Positions 5,225 to 11,482 of a stretch of DNA of 12,507 bases are shown piece after piece; the first letter of the stretch is position 1, and every line of letters starts with the position of its first letter. Under the pieces are notes generated by a model. That model did not search any database. It worked only from the letters and a program-made list of their open reading frames with translations, and was not told the DNA's origin. Source of the DNA: JBHJGU01 sp050331475 (GTDB taxonomy: Bacteria > Pseudomonadota > Alphaproteobacteria > Caulobacterales > Maricaulaceae); NCBI GenBank assembly GCA_050331475.1, contig JBHJGU010000109.1, positions 1-12,507 of the forward strand, in the 5' to 3' direction. The position numbers and the translations under genes are program-made.

Positions 5225-5995
5225 TCAGGTCCCGCTGAGGCGGCGGGCGGCTTCGTAAAGCGCGATGGCGGCGGCATTGGAGACATTCAAGCTTTCCATG
5301 TCCGCTTGGATGGGAATGCGGGCTAGCGTGTCGCAGTGCTCCGCCACCGAGGGGCGCAAGCCTTTGTCTTCGGCGCCCAAGACCAGCACCACAGCCTCGC
5401 CCATATCGGCGGCGTTAAGCGCTATGCTCGCATGACCGCTTAGCCCAATGGCCCGCCAGCCGCCTTCGCGCAACCGTTCGAGGGCGCGGGACAGATTGAC
5501 CACCCGCGCATGGGCCAAGGTCTCCGCCGCGCCCGCCGCCGCCTTGGCCATGCCGCCCGACCAGGGGGGCGCTTTGCGGTCTTGCACGATGAGCCCGCGC
5601 GCGCCGAACGCAGCCGCGGTGCGCGCAATCGCGCCGACATTTTGCGGATCGGTGATCTGGTCAAGCATCAGAAGCGCGCCTTGGGCCGGCGCGGCGAGGG
5701 TTTCCAGGGACACCGCCTCTTTGGGTTTGCACATCAGGGCTACCCCCTGGTGGACCGCGCCGGGGGGCAGCCGCGCGTCGAGCTCGGCCGGCGAAGCTAA
5801 CGGCAAGCCATTGGGATCCAAGCCTAATTTGACGGCCGCATTGCGGGTGACCAGGGTTTGGTGGATATGCCGGGAGCGTTGTTGGAGCACGGCGGCGACC
5901 GCGTGTAGCCCCCAAATCCAGACCGCGTCGTCTTGGTCTTTGTTAGCCGCGCCGCCGGTGACGGGGCGCTTGCGCCGGTAAGGGGGGCTCTGTAT
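5225..5995 (-). CDS. rlmB: 23S rRNA (guanosine-2'-O-)-methyltransferase RlmB / TrmH-family SPOUT enzyme
   Basis: A SpoU/TrmH-family methyltransferase that would 2'-O-methylate a guanosine of 23S rRNA using S-adenosylmethionine. All three SPOUT motifs are visible. Motif 1 is LDQITDPQNVGAIARTAAAF (with the Asn and catalytic Arg, about residues 119 and 125 from the start used here); motif 2 is VLVLGAEDKGL; motif 3 is IPIQADMESLNVSNAAAIAL near the C-terminus. An N-terminal substrate-binding domain begins near WIWGLHAVAAVLQ. The open frame continues upstream across the antisense of tRNA-Tyr, but that part is not protein. Between the tRNA and the domain there is no in-frame ATG, GTG or TTG; the first is a GTG inside the domain (residue 36 here). 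I place the start at an ATA (5995-5993) with GGAG eight bases upstream, giving 256 residues, normal for the family. Function is confident, start is not. Confidence 0.88.
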   Translation of the reverse strand: MQSPPYRRKRPVTGGAANKDQDDAVWIWGLHAVAAVLQQRSRHIHQTLVTRNAAVKLGLDPNGLPLASPAELDARLPPGAVHQGVALMCKPKEAVSLETLAAPAQGALLMLDQITDPQNVGAIARTAAAFGARGLIVQDRKAPPWSGGMAKAAAGAAETLAHARVVNLSRALERLREGGWRAIGLSGHASIALNAADMGEAVVLVLGAEDKGLRPSVAEHCDTLARIPIQADMESLNVSNAAAIALYEAARRLSGT

Positions 5996-6007
5996 GGTCC
6001 GCGCTCC
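5993..6007 (-). promoter_or_regulatory. Shine-Dalgarno and candidate ATA start of rlmB
   Basis: On the minus strand GGAG (6007-6004) is followed after eight bases by ATA (5995-5993), in frame with the methyltransferase. No conventional start exists in this interval. ATA as a start is rare in bacteria, so a sequencing error or recent mutation of ATG is an alternative. Confidence 0.4.
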
Positions 6008-6101
6008 GTTTTTCCAAGGCTTGAGGGCAAAGACGGTTCGATAGCGCGGTTTTTCCCCGGTGTCGAAGCGGTTTGCGGAGCGGTGGAAAATGGGGCGTGT
6101 T

Positions 6102-6187
6102 GGAGGGGTGGCCGAGCGGTCAAAGGCAACAGACTGTAAATCTGTCGGGATTTCCCTACGTTGGTTCGAATCCAACTCCCTCCACCA
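6102..6187 (+). tRNA. tRNA-Tyr (anticodon GTA)
   Basis: A complete 86-base class II tRNA with encoded CCA. The acceptor stem GGAGGGG (6102-6108) pairs with TCCCTCC (6177-6183), with a G-T wobble at the last pair. The anticodon stem is ACAGA/TCTGT (6129-6133, 6141-6145) around the loop CTGTAAA, giving GTA at 6136-6138. The T-arm TTGG-TTCGAAT-CCAA (6161-6175) is perfect, and a long variable arm (GGGATTTCCC) is present as expected for bacterial tRNA-Tyr. The discriminator is A6184, then CCA, then a T-run (6188-6193) that may help end transcription. It is divergent from rlmB and lies 32 bases from the recombinase stop, so its 3' end is a candidate attachment site for the island to its right. Confidence 0.97.
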
Positions 6188-6197
6188 TTTTTTCGTT

Positions 6198-6227
6198 GCG
6201 GGTAGCCGCCACACCACCCCTACCCGC
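6198..6227. repeat. Inverted repeat between tRNA-Tyr and the recombinase gene
   Basis: GCGGGTAG (6198-6205) and CTACCCGC (6220-6227) are perfect 8-bp inverted repeats with a 14-base spacer. The right arm includes the recombinase stop codon. No T-tract follows on either strand, so it is not a typical terminator. Its place at the presumed island edge makes a recombinase binding or crossover site possible; this is inference. Confidence 0.45.
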
Positions 6228-7836
6228 GGGGTTCCGGTTCGAGGTTTCTCCTCTTACCTCCACCATCCTTCATTTCGGGCGAATTTCCGCCTGAGATTTC
6301 GCCTAAAAGCTTGAACGGTATGGATATTTCCGCCGTTCTATATCCGAGTTCACGGTGGTAGCTGAGCGGCTCGGGAAACACCAATCTCAAGACCAATCGG
6401 CGTACGTCGTAACTCCCGCAAGTCCATATTTTGTAAGGGTTGGCGAGGAAGGTCAGCGCCCGTTCTAGCGCCCCGTCAAAAGCGGGCGGCGGGGCGGCGA
6501 GATTGGCGGCCTGTTCGCGCAGGATGAGCTTCTCGCGTTCGAGATCATCGATCTTCGATTCCAGAGCGCCGATCACCCGTTCATTGGTGGTTTTTACGAT
6601 CCGGTCGACGAGCTTATCGATCTGCGCTTCGGCCTGTTTCAGCTCGGCTTTGATCGCTTTGGCGTGGCGCTTGGCCTCGCGGCCTTTGCGCTCCCAATAG
6701 GTGCGGACCATGGTCGTGGTGACTTTGATCAGCGAGGCGGCGGGCTGGATGGTCTTCAGGAGCGCATCGAAACGCCCTTCGATGTCGGCGCGACGGATCG
6801 ACTTGCCGTAGAGATCGCATCCCCGGTTCTGGCAGAGATAATAGGGGTGATGCTTCTTAACCCCTTTCGACCAAGAGGCGGTGAGCATAGAGCCGCAACA
6901 TCCGCACGCGACCGCGCCGCGTAAGACAAAATCTCGGTTGAGGTCCTTACGCGCCGGGGCGTTGGCGCGGCCCTCAATGCGGTCCTTGATGGTCTCAAAC
7001 GTCGCCTTACTGATCAGCGGCGGGTGACGGCCTTCGCGTAAGGACACGCCAAGCTGTTTGGAGCCGACATAGCCCGCATAAAGCGGCTGGGTGAGGATGT
7101 CCGTGACCCGCTGCACGCGAACCGTTTTATGCGGATAATCCGGATGCGCTTCCAACCACCGCCCAACCTCGGCTTGCGTGGAGAAGCGGCCAGAGGCGAA
7201 GCCTTCCAAGGCGGTTTGAATGACCGAGGCGAGCGGCTCATCGCGGGCGAGGATTTTGTTGTTCCCCGGACGCTGTTTGATGAAGGTATAGCCTATGGGC
7301 GGGCGGCTATAGACCGCATAACCCGCTTCGAGCCGGGCGATAGTTTTCTGGCGCGATTGGCGGTAATTGGCTTCGCGCTCAAGCTGGGCGACCGCCGCAT
7401 TGATCGTCTCATTGAACAAGCCCTCGGGCGTGTCCTCAAAGGTGAAGTTGAGGCATTCGCGGCGCACGCCGCGCTCTTGCATCAGGCGGCGCAGGAGCAA
7501 ATAGAATTCGGTATCGCGGCCATAGCGGCGCAAATCATCGAAGATCAAGACGAAGCGCTCGCCGGGACGCGCGTCGATGTAGTCAAGCAGCGCCATCATG
7601 CCCTCGCGCTTGGAGAAATCCCCGCCGCCCGTCACCTTGTCATGGAAGACGCGGGCGACCTCATAGCCCTTCTCGGCGGCGTGCTGGCGGCAACGATGCT
7701 CTTGGCTGCCAAGGCCCGTCTGTCCGGCGTCGGAGATGCGGCAATAGATCAAGGCGCGTTGTTGCGGGGCGGCGTTTGGATTGGCGTTTAGCGCTGTCTC
7801 CGTCGTCATATTCGGGTTTGTTTCTAATCCACTCAT
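6220..7836 (-). CDS. Large serine recombinase (site-specific integrase/excisionase)
   Basis: About 538 residues, normal for large serine recombinases. An N-terminal resolvase domain has ALIYCRISDAGQTGLGSQEH, with the YxRxS motif and catalytic Ser at about residue 35. Arg-rich catalytic elements (FDDLRRYGRD) and the helix with ETINAAVAQLEREANYRQSR follow, then the recombinase domain (PPIGYTF..., TQPLYAGYVG). A zinc ribbon (CGCCGSML, then YYLCQNRGCDLYGK) and a long charged coiled coil (about 375-445) complete the architecture. Such enzymes integrate and excise mobile islands or prophages. ATG 7836 is preferred because GGAAAGG precedes it by five bases; a GTG at 7842 would give a 4-base overlap with the upstream gene. 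Both imply coupling to that gene. The 3' end points at the tRNA-Tyr 3' end, 32 bases away, consistent with an integrase at an island edge. Confidence 0.9.
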   Translation of the reverse strand: MSGLETNPNMTTETALNANPNAAPQQRALIYCRISDAGQTGLGSQEHRCRQHAAEKGYEVARVFHDKVTGGGDFSKREGMMALLDYIDARPGERFVLIFDDLRRYGRDTEFYLLLRRLMQERGVRRECLNFTFEDTPEGLFNETINAAVAQLEREANYRQSRQKTIARLEAGYAVYSRPPIGYTFIKQRPGNNKILARDEPLASVIQTALEGFASGRFSTQAEVGRWLEAHPDYPHKTVRVQRVTDILTQPLYAGYVGSKQLGVSLREGRHPPLISKATFETIKDRIEGRANAPARKDLNRDFVLRGAVACGCCGSMLTASWSKGVKKHHPYYLCQNRGCDLYGKSIRRADIEGRFDALLKTIQPAASLIKVTTTMVRTYWERKGREAKRHAKAIKAELKQAEAQIDKLVDRIVKTTNERVIGALESKIDDLEREKLILREQAANLAAPPPAFDGALERALTFLANPYKIWTCGSYDVRRLVLRLVFPEPLSYHRELGYRTAEISIPFKLLGEISGGNSPEMKDGGGKRRNLEPEPRG

Positions 7837-7838
7837 AA

Positions 7839-8294
7839 TCACCTTTCCGCAGCGGATGCATCCGCCGCTTGCTCAAATATCTCATTGGTTTTCTTATGCT
7901 TCGAGTTTACCACAGGATCGCCCGCGAAAGCTGGCGAGGCGCCGCTTTCCGGGATTTGTCCACAGGCTTTTTGGGCTTGCTGGACCGGGTGTTGCTTCCA
8001 TTCCAAATCAACGAACGCGACCACGATGTTCCAGAGCATTTGCAGAAGCTCGCGGCGTTTCTCCGGGGCGATGTCGGCGGCGTCGAGTTCCGCATCGAAG
8101 GCGGCGAAGTCCTCATCGCTTAAGGGCGTGGATTGGCCGAGCAGGGTCGCCATGATCGCATTCACCGTGTCGGCGTCCGTGTCGGTATCTGGAAGAATAC
8201 CCCCATCATGCTTCGTCTTATTGAACGCATCGGGCCGGAGGGTGTGCGCCTCCAGCCCGTTGTCTCCCCCAGTGCGGTCGTCTTGCTTGTTCAT
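7839..8294 (-). CDS. Conserved-looking hypothetical protein encoded just upstream of the recombinase
   Basis: A 151-residue acidic protein. The N-terminal half is polar and Asp-rich (ILPDTDTDADTVNA, about 34-47). The middle reads as helices: LSDEDFAAFDAELDAADIAPEKRRELLQMLWNIVVAFVDLEW (about 58-99), followed by HPVQQAQKACGQ. I recall similar small proteins with an LWNIVVAFVDL segment encoded next to serine recombinases in alphaproteobacteria, but I know of no demonstrated role. A recombination directionality factor or other recombinase partner is a natural guess. The stop overlaps or nearly abuts the recombinase start, so the two are one transcription unit. GAGG eight bases before the ATG serves as Shine-Dalgarno; a better AAGGAG lies too far upstream (17 bases). 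Confidence 0.72.
   Translation of the reverse strand: MNKQDDRTGGDNGLEAHTLRPDAFNKTKHDGGILPDTDTDADTVNAIMATLLGQSTPLSDEDFAAFDAELDAADIAPEKRRELLQMLWNIVVAFVDLEWKQHPVQQAQKACGQIPESGASPAFAGDPVVNSKHKKTNEIFEQAADASAAER
7852..7865. repeat. 14-bp perfect palindrome just upstream of the recombinase start
   Basis: GCGGATGCATCCGC is its own reverse complement and lies in the last codons of the 151-residue gene, 16 bases before the recombinase ATG. It may be chance from Ala/Asp/Ser codons, a dimer binding site, or a hairpin shielding the recombinase ribosome binding site. Confidence 0.35.
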
Positions 8295-8339
8295 GTCTTC
8301 GGCCTCGCTGTCTCCTTTGTGCTGTACTTATTCAATAAA

Positions 8340-8354
8340 GAACAAATACAGAAC
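8340..8354 (-). promoter_or_regulatory. LexA box (alphaproteobacterial type) upstream of the recombinase operon
   Basis: On the minus strand GTTCTGTATTTGTTC is an exact GTTC-N7-GTTC direct repeat, the LexA operator form of alphaproteobacteria. It lies 45 bases upstream of the 151-residue gene start, in an AT-rich 90-base gap between genes, where the promoter of the recombinase operon must be. SOS control of excision is the straightforward reading. The exact -35/-10 could not be fixed. Confidence 0.75.
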
Positions 8355-8370
8355 ATTTTACACTAAAGCA

Positions 8371-8384
8371 AGGAATTTCTTCCT
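8371..8384 (-). terminator. Small hairpin after the charged coiled-coil gene (weak terminator candidate)
   Basis: On the minus strand AGGAA-GAAA-TTCCT forms a 5-bp stem with a GAAA tetraloop, directly after the TAA of the gene at 8386-9060 and followed by TTGCTTTAG. The stem is short and the T-run broken, so termination would be partial at best. Confidence 0.3.
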
Positions 8385-8385
8385 A

Positions 8386-9060
8386 TTATTCGATTTCACT
8401 CGGACCAGAGCGGGACGGCGCGCCATCGCTTGGCGCGCGGTCAACGCCGTGGCGCTTAAACGCTTTGTCCAAGAGCCGGTGCTCGGCCTTGTCGATCCGC
8501 ACCATGCGCTGGTTCTTATTCTGGTAGACGTCCTTCACCGGCGTTTCGGACCCCTTGGCTTCGGCATCGGCGATGAAGTGTTTGCGCATGCGCGAGAAAT
8601 GGATCTCCGCGCGCTTGCGAACTTTCTGGGTCCGGTTCAGCACGGCGTGGGCGTCCCGCTTCAGCGGATGGGCGCGCTCGCGCTTGGGTTTGGTGTCCGC
8701 GCCGCCCGGCGCATTGGCCACGGTCGCGCGGGGCAGATCGGTGACGGTTTCAATCCGTCGCTCGCGCTCTTTCTCGACGTCGGCCATCATGCCTTGGATT
8801 TTCAGACTGACGCGCTCTTGGGCGACCTCTTCAATAGAGCGTTGCGGCATGTCCGGGGCGAGGTCGAGGGATGGGTTCATCCGCTCTAAAGCGATCTTAT
8901 CTCTCGCGGCGTTGAGCCAGATTTCGCGTTGGTCATTGACAAGTTGAGCGATGCGTAATCGCTGATCTCTCGCCCAAGCTTCAATGGCGTCGAGGCGTTC
9001 ATGCACCTGCGCTGTCATCTGCGCGGCGTCATTAAACGGGTCGCTCGGCTGATTAGGCAT
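8386..9060 (-). CDS. Charged, helical hypothetical protein of the island
   Basis: A 224-residue highly charged protein without signal peptide or membrane segment. The first part (about residues 8-50) has heptad-like helix (VHERLDAIEAWARDQRLRIA). A second helical part (about 72-108) includes EEVAQERVSLKIQGMMADVEKERERR. The second half is strongly basic (KPKRERAHPLKRDAHAVLNR near 124-143, then KVRKRAEIHFSRMRKHF), and the tail is Ser/Pro/Gly-rich. Basic coiled-coil proteins near a coupling ATPase can be relaxosome or DNA-processing accessories, but I recognise no family and claim no function. AGGAG about ten bases before the ATG supports the start. It lies in the same direction as traG and the recombinase operon but is separated from traG by an opposite-strand gene, so it probably has its own promoter. 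Confidence 0.7.
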   Translation of the reverse strand: MPNQPSDPFNDAAQMTAQVHERLDAIEAWARDQRLRIAQLVNDQREIWLNAARDKIALERMNPSLDLAPDMPQRSIEEVAQERVSLKIQGMMADVEKERERRIETVTDLPRATVANAPGGADTKPKRERAHPLKRDAHAVLNRTQKVRKRAEIHFSRMRKHFIADAEAKGSETPVKDVYQNKNQRMVRIDKAEHRLLDKAFKRHGVDRAPSDGAPSRSGPSEIE

Positions 9061-9104
9061 TTGTCATAAGCTCCTGCATATAATGATAAATTTGCACGGA
9101 GCCG
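9061..9104. promoter_or_regulatory. Short divergent promoter region
   Basis: Only 44 bases separate two divergent genes, and the stretch is AT-rich. A perfect TATAAT (9079-9084) faces the plus-strand gene; TTGTCA (9061-9066) is a good -35 but only 12 bases away, too close to pair with it. On the minus strand TATCAT is a fair -10 and AGGAG serves the leftward gene. The signals overlap, so the two genes may be reciprocally regulated. Confidence 0.35.
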
Positions 9105-9452
9105 GTGAGATTTGATAAACTGTTCGGCATGAACCGGAACACAGGCGCACCCGCAAATGACAACACATACGTGACACTCGTCCGCGATCCGCTCTCACGC
9201 CGTGAGATGTCGGCGCGCATGCGGGCGGTGCTTGACGACCTCTCCACCGAAGGCGTCGCCAATATGGCGCTGGTGGAGGTGTTGTTTGGGTTCATCTGCG
9301 AATACGCCTCCGCCCCGGCCCCGCAGGACGATCCCACCGGCGCTCAGGCTATGGGACGCTACAATCAGCTGAGCGCGCTCTCGGGCGCTTTAGAGGGCTT
9401 GCGATACGAAGCCCATCAAGTCTGGATGGCGCGGTTGAGCCGGTTTGATTAA
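9105..9452 (+). CDS. Small hypothetical protein, opposite to the island's other genes
   Basis: A 115-residue ORF from GTG 9105, or 107 residues from ATG 9129 (NRNTGAPANDNTYVTLV..., a common style of alphaproteobacterial N-terminus). The GTG has GGAG only three bases upstream; the ATG has no clear Shine-Dalgarno, so the start is open. The body is mostly helical (REMSARMRAVLDDLSTEGV and ALVEVLFGFICEYASA) with a C-terminal helix ending at RFD. Codon choice is GC-rich at third positions, like real neighbours, and a minus-strand frame across the same DNA looks poorer. It is convergent with traG, the stops three bases apart, and divergent from the 224-residue gene. No family recognised. Confidence 0.62.
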   Translation: MRFDKLFGMNRNTGAPANDNTYVTLVRDPLSRREMSARMRAVLDDLSTEGVANMALVEVLFGFICEYASAPAPQDDPTGAQAMGRYNQLSALSGALEGLRYEAHQVWMARLSRFD

Positions 9453-9455
9453 GGC

Positions 9456-11084
9456 TCACACCCGCAGCCGCACCTTGCCTTTGTACTTCTTCTTACCGAA
9501 CAGCGGATTGGGATCGGCTTGATTTCGCCACGGGGCGACCTCGTGATAGCCGACGACGTCGAGGGGCATTGGCGGATTGTTTTTGTAAAACACCACGGCC
9601 TTGTCGAATCGCGCGACCTCATCAGCGGTCAGACGCTTGCGACCGACCTCTGAGGTCGAGCGTTGCACCGGATCAAGGACAGAGCGGCCCGTATTATAGC
9701 TCGTCGCCATGGAGGAGTACTCTCCGAGCATGTTGGAGACGAGTTCGCAGGTTTTGTGGGACCGGCTGCCATGGATGATTTTCAATTCGGTTTGAGACAG
9801 CAGCGTGTCCAAAGCCTCGCGCCCATAGACATGCGCCCACATTTCAAGCTCCTGCACGACGACCCAGATGCGCAGTTTGAATTCACGCGCTGAGGTTAGA
9901 AGCGCCGGCAGTGAGCCAAATTTGAAGTTTGTCGCTTCGTCCACCATCAGCGTGACATCGCCGCCATCGGTGTTGCGGATCAACTCGGTTTTCGCCGCTT
10001 CCATAACGAGGCCGAGCCAGATCGCGAATGCGTCCATCTGTGTAGGGTCACAGACGATGTAAACGGTGGCCTTGGTTTTGCGCAGCATGGCGAAATAAAA
10101 ATCTGAACTTTCAGTGCTGTCCGCCAAAACCCCGCTCGGCGCGAACGGCTCTAGCACCTGCAAAGCGCCTTCGCGAAACGACTCCAATTGTTCGGGGCGG
10201 CCTTCGCTCATTTTGCCGATCACATCGTTCGCCATGCGCGCCAGATCGCAATTGAGCGCTGTGTTTTTGGAAGCCTCGAACAGCGCATCGGCGAGCGTGT
10301 CCAGATCACTTAAGAGGCGCAGCAGCGCCGACAGCGTGACGCCGCCGGTTGTCACGACGAGGTAGATCATCCCGAAAACCAGAAGCTTGCGGGAGCCGTT
10401 GCGAAAGAAGGTGTTTTGACCTTCCTTAACCGGTTCGGGCAGCATTTGCTTGGCGAGCATGATCGCGTCGCTCAGCAGAAATTTTTGACGCTCGGGATCG
10501 TCCCAATTCTTTTTTAAAACGCCGAGCGGGTTGAACTTCGCGCCCGCTCCTAAAATCGACCCGAACCGACCGGCGGGGTTCAGGATGAAAATCTTGTTCT
10601 TATGTCGCTTGGCGCGGTGGCGACGGGTGATCGCCGCCAAGGTCCCTTTCAAGTCCGCGACGATCATGCTGCCCGCATGGGACATCAGCGCGGGAATAAC
10701 AAAGCCGACCGTCTTACCGCCCCCGGCTGGCGATAGGACCAGCCCTGATGATTCAATCGGCAACCAGACGGGCGATCCGTCCATCAAGCCCGCCAGAAAC
10801 CCTTTGCGTTTGTTGGTGCTCAGCCGGCGAACTTGTTTCCTCGTCGCCCAACTCGCCGTTCCCTTCAGCCCCGTCGACTTTTTTGTTTTGCGGTGCGCGA
10901 GCATGCGCGGCGTCATGGCGAGCAGTTTGAAAAGAAACGCGGCGAGCGCCGCGAAGATCAGATACCGCACCCCGCGAAGCAGATACGGATGCACATGAGG
11001 GGCGGATAAGAGCCACCCATAGCCGACACATAGGCAACAGATCGAAAGCGCATGCGTGATGAAATTCGGCGTGTAAGGTCGCAT
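9456..11084 (-). CDS. Type IV secretion coupling protein, VirD4/TraG family
   Basis: A 542-residue AAA-like ATPase that would link DNA substrate to a type IV secretion channel at the inner membrane. Two N-terminal membrane segments (about residues 8-28 and 35-57) are followed by a basic linker. Walker A is SPAGGGKT (118-125). FNPL (184-187), common in VirD4/TraG proteins, follows, and Walker B is VTLMVDEA (377-384) with DE at 382-383. A motif-III-like QELEMW (411-416) and a C-terminal segment ending in basic residues complete the family pattern. Length is somewhat short (relatives are often 550-700 residues). AGGA about nine bases before the ATG supports the start. It lies 68 bases downstream of a small membrane protein gene that is probably in the same operon. 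No relaxase or VirB genes are in view, so this may belong to a mobilizable island using a helper's channel, or those genes may lie outside the window. Confidence 0.9.
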   Translation of the reverse strand: MRPYTPNFITHALSICCLCVGYGWLLSAPHVHPYLLRGVRYLIFAALAAFLFKLLAMTPRMLAHRKTKKSTGLKGTASWATRKQVRRLSTNKRKGFLAGLMDGSPVWLPIESSGLVLSPAGGGKTVGFVIPALMSHAGSMIVADLKGTLAAITRRHRAKRHKNKIFILNPAGRFGSILGAGAKFNPLGVLKKNWDDPERQKFLLSDAIMLAKQMLPEPVKEGQNTFFRNGSRKLLVFGMIYLVVTTGGVTLSALLRLLSDLDTLADALFEASKNTALNCDLARMANDVIGKMSEGRPEQLESFREGALQVLEPFAPSGVLADSTESSDFYFAMLRKTKATVYIVCDPTQMDAFAIWLGLVMEAAKTELIRNTDGGDVTLMVDEATNFKFGSLPALLTSAREFKLRIWVVVQELEMWAHVYGREALDTLLSQTELKIIHGSRSHKTCELVSNMLGEYSSMATSYNTGRSVLDPVQRSTSEVGRKRLTADEVARFDKAVVFYKNNPPMPLDVVGYHEVAPWRNQADPNPLFGKKKYKGKVRLRV

Positions 11085-11152
11085 GGGACAAGGTCCTATG
11101 AGGTTTGTGGAACCTCGGACCCTGACCCATGCGCTACAGACGCGCGGGCGGA

Positions 11153-11338
11153 CTAAAAGCGGAAAAGCTTGATCGCCAACGTCAGGGCTGAATAGGCCGT
11201 GATCCCCCAGACGAACCAGACGAAAGCGACATTCCCCGGGACGTCATACCATGGGGTTATCCACCAACTGAGATAAATCAGGCCCGCCAAAGCAATGCCG
11301 TGGACGATGGAGTTGGGGTTCCGATCCGGTTGCTGCAT
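11153..11338 (-). CDS. Small two-helix membrane protein upstream of the coupling protein
   Basis: A 61-residue protein starting MQQPDRNPNSIVHG. The start at 11338 is chosen because AAAGGAG lies six bases upstream; a longer frame from 11422 lacks such a site and crosses toward the terminator. Two hydrophobic stretches (about 14-28 and 37-57) with many aromatic residues (SWWITPWY, FVWFVWG) suggest a hairpin in the inner membrane. Its place just before the coupling ATPase suggests a partner in that complex, but no family is recognised. Confidence 0.65.
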   Translation of the reverse strand: MQQPDRNPNSIVHGIALAGLIYLSWWITPWYDVPGNVAFVWFVWGITAYSALTLAIKLFRF

Positions 11339-11430
11339 GTCGCGCTCCTTTCGCTGAAACGCGAGAAGGGTGGCGCGCAAACGCGGCGCGGGCGGGCGTG
11401 TTAATGCGTGTTCGGGGCGCACGAGACAAG

Positions 11431-11461
11431 AAAGCCCCCGCGGATGATCGGCGGGGGCTTT
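11431..11461. terminator. Strong bidirectional rho-independent terminator
   Basis: AAAGCCCCCGC (11431-11441) and GCGGGGGCTTT (11451-11461) form a perfect 11-bp stem around a 9-base loop, with T-rich sequence continuing on both strands (GAGTTT on plus, CTTGT on minus). It follows the stop of the gene at 11483 by 22 bases and insulates the downstream traG operon from it. Confidence 0.9.
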
Positions 11462-11482
11462 GAGTTTACGGCTGGTAGGCCG

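Noticed and set aside
5996..6217. N-terminal extension of the rlmB frame through the tRNA (ELDSNQRREIPTDLQSVAF...)
   Set aside because: This is the antisense of tRNA-Tyr translated, a well-known annotation artefact; the tRNA is complete and the extension is not part of the methyltransferase.
7129..7791. 220-aa plus-strand open frame inside the recombinase gene
   Set aside because: It is the shadow of the recombinase's resolvase domain, whose catalytic motifs lie on the minus strand.
7885..8889. 334-aa plus-strand open frame opposite the 151-aa and 224-aa genes
   Set aside because: It crosses two genes and the LexA promoter gap and shows no family motif. The minus-strand frames have sensible starts, ribosome binding sites and tandem layout.
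9053..9337. 94-aa minus-strand frame upstream of the 224-aa gene
   Set aside because: Composition is Ser-rich shadow type and it is antisense to the better 115-aa frame; no ribosome binding site seen.
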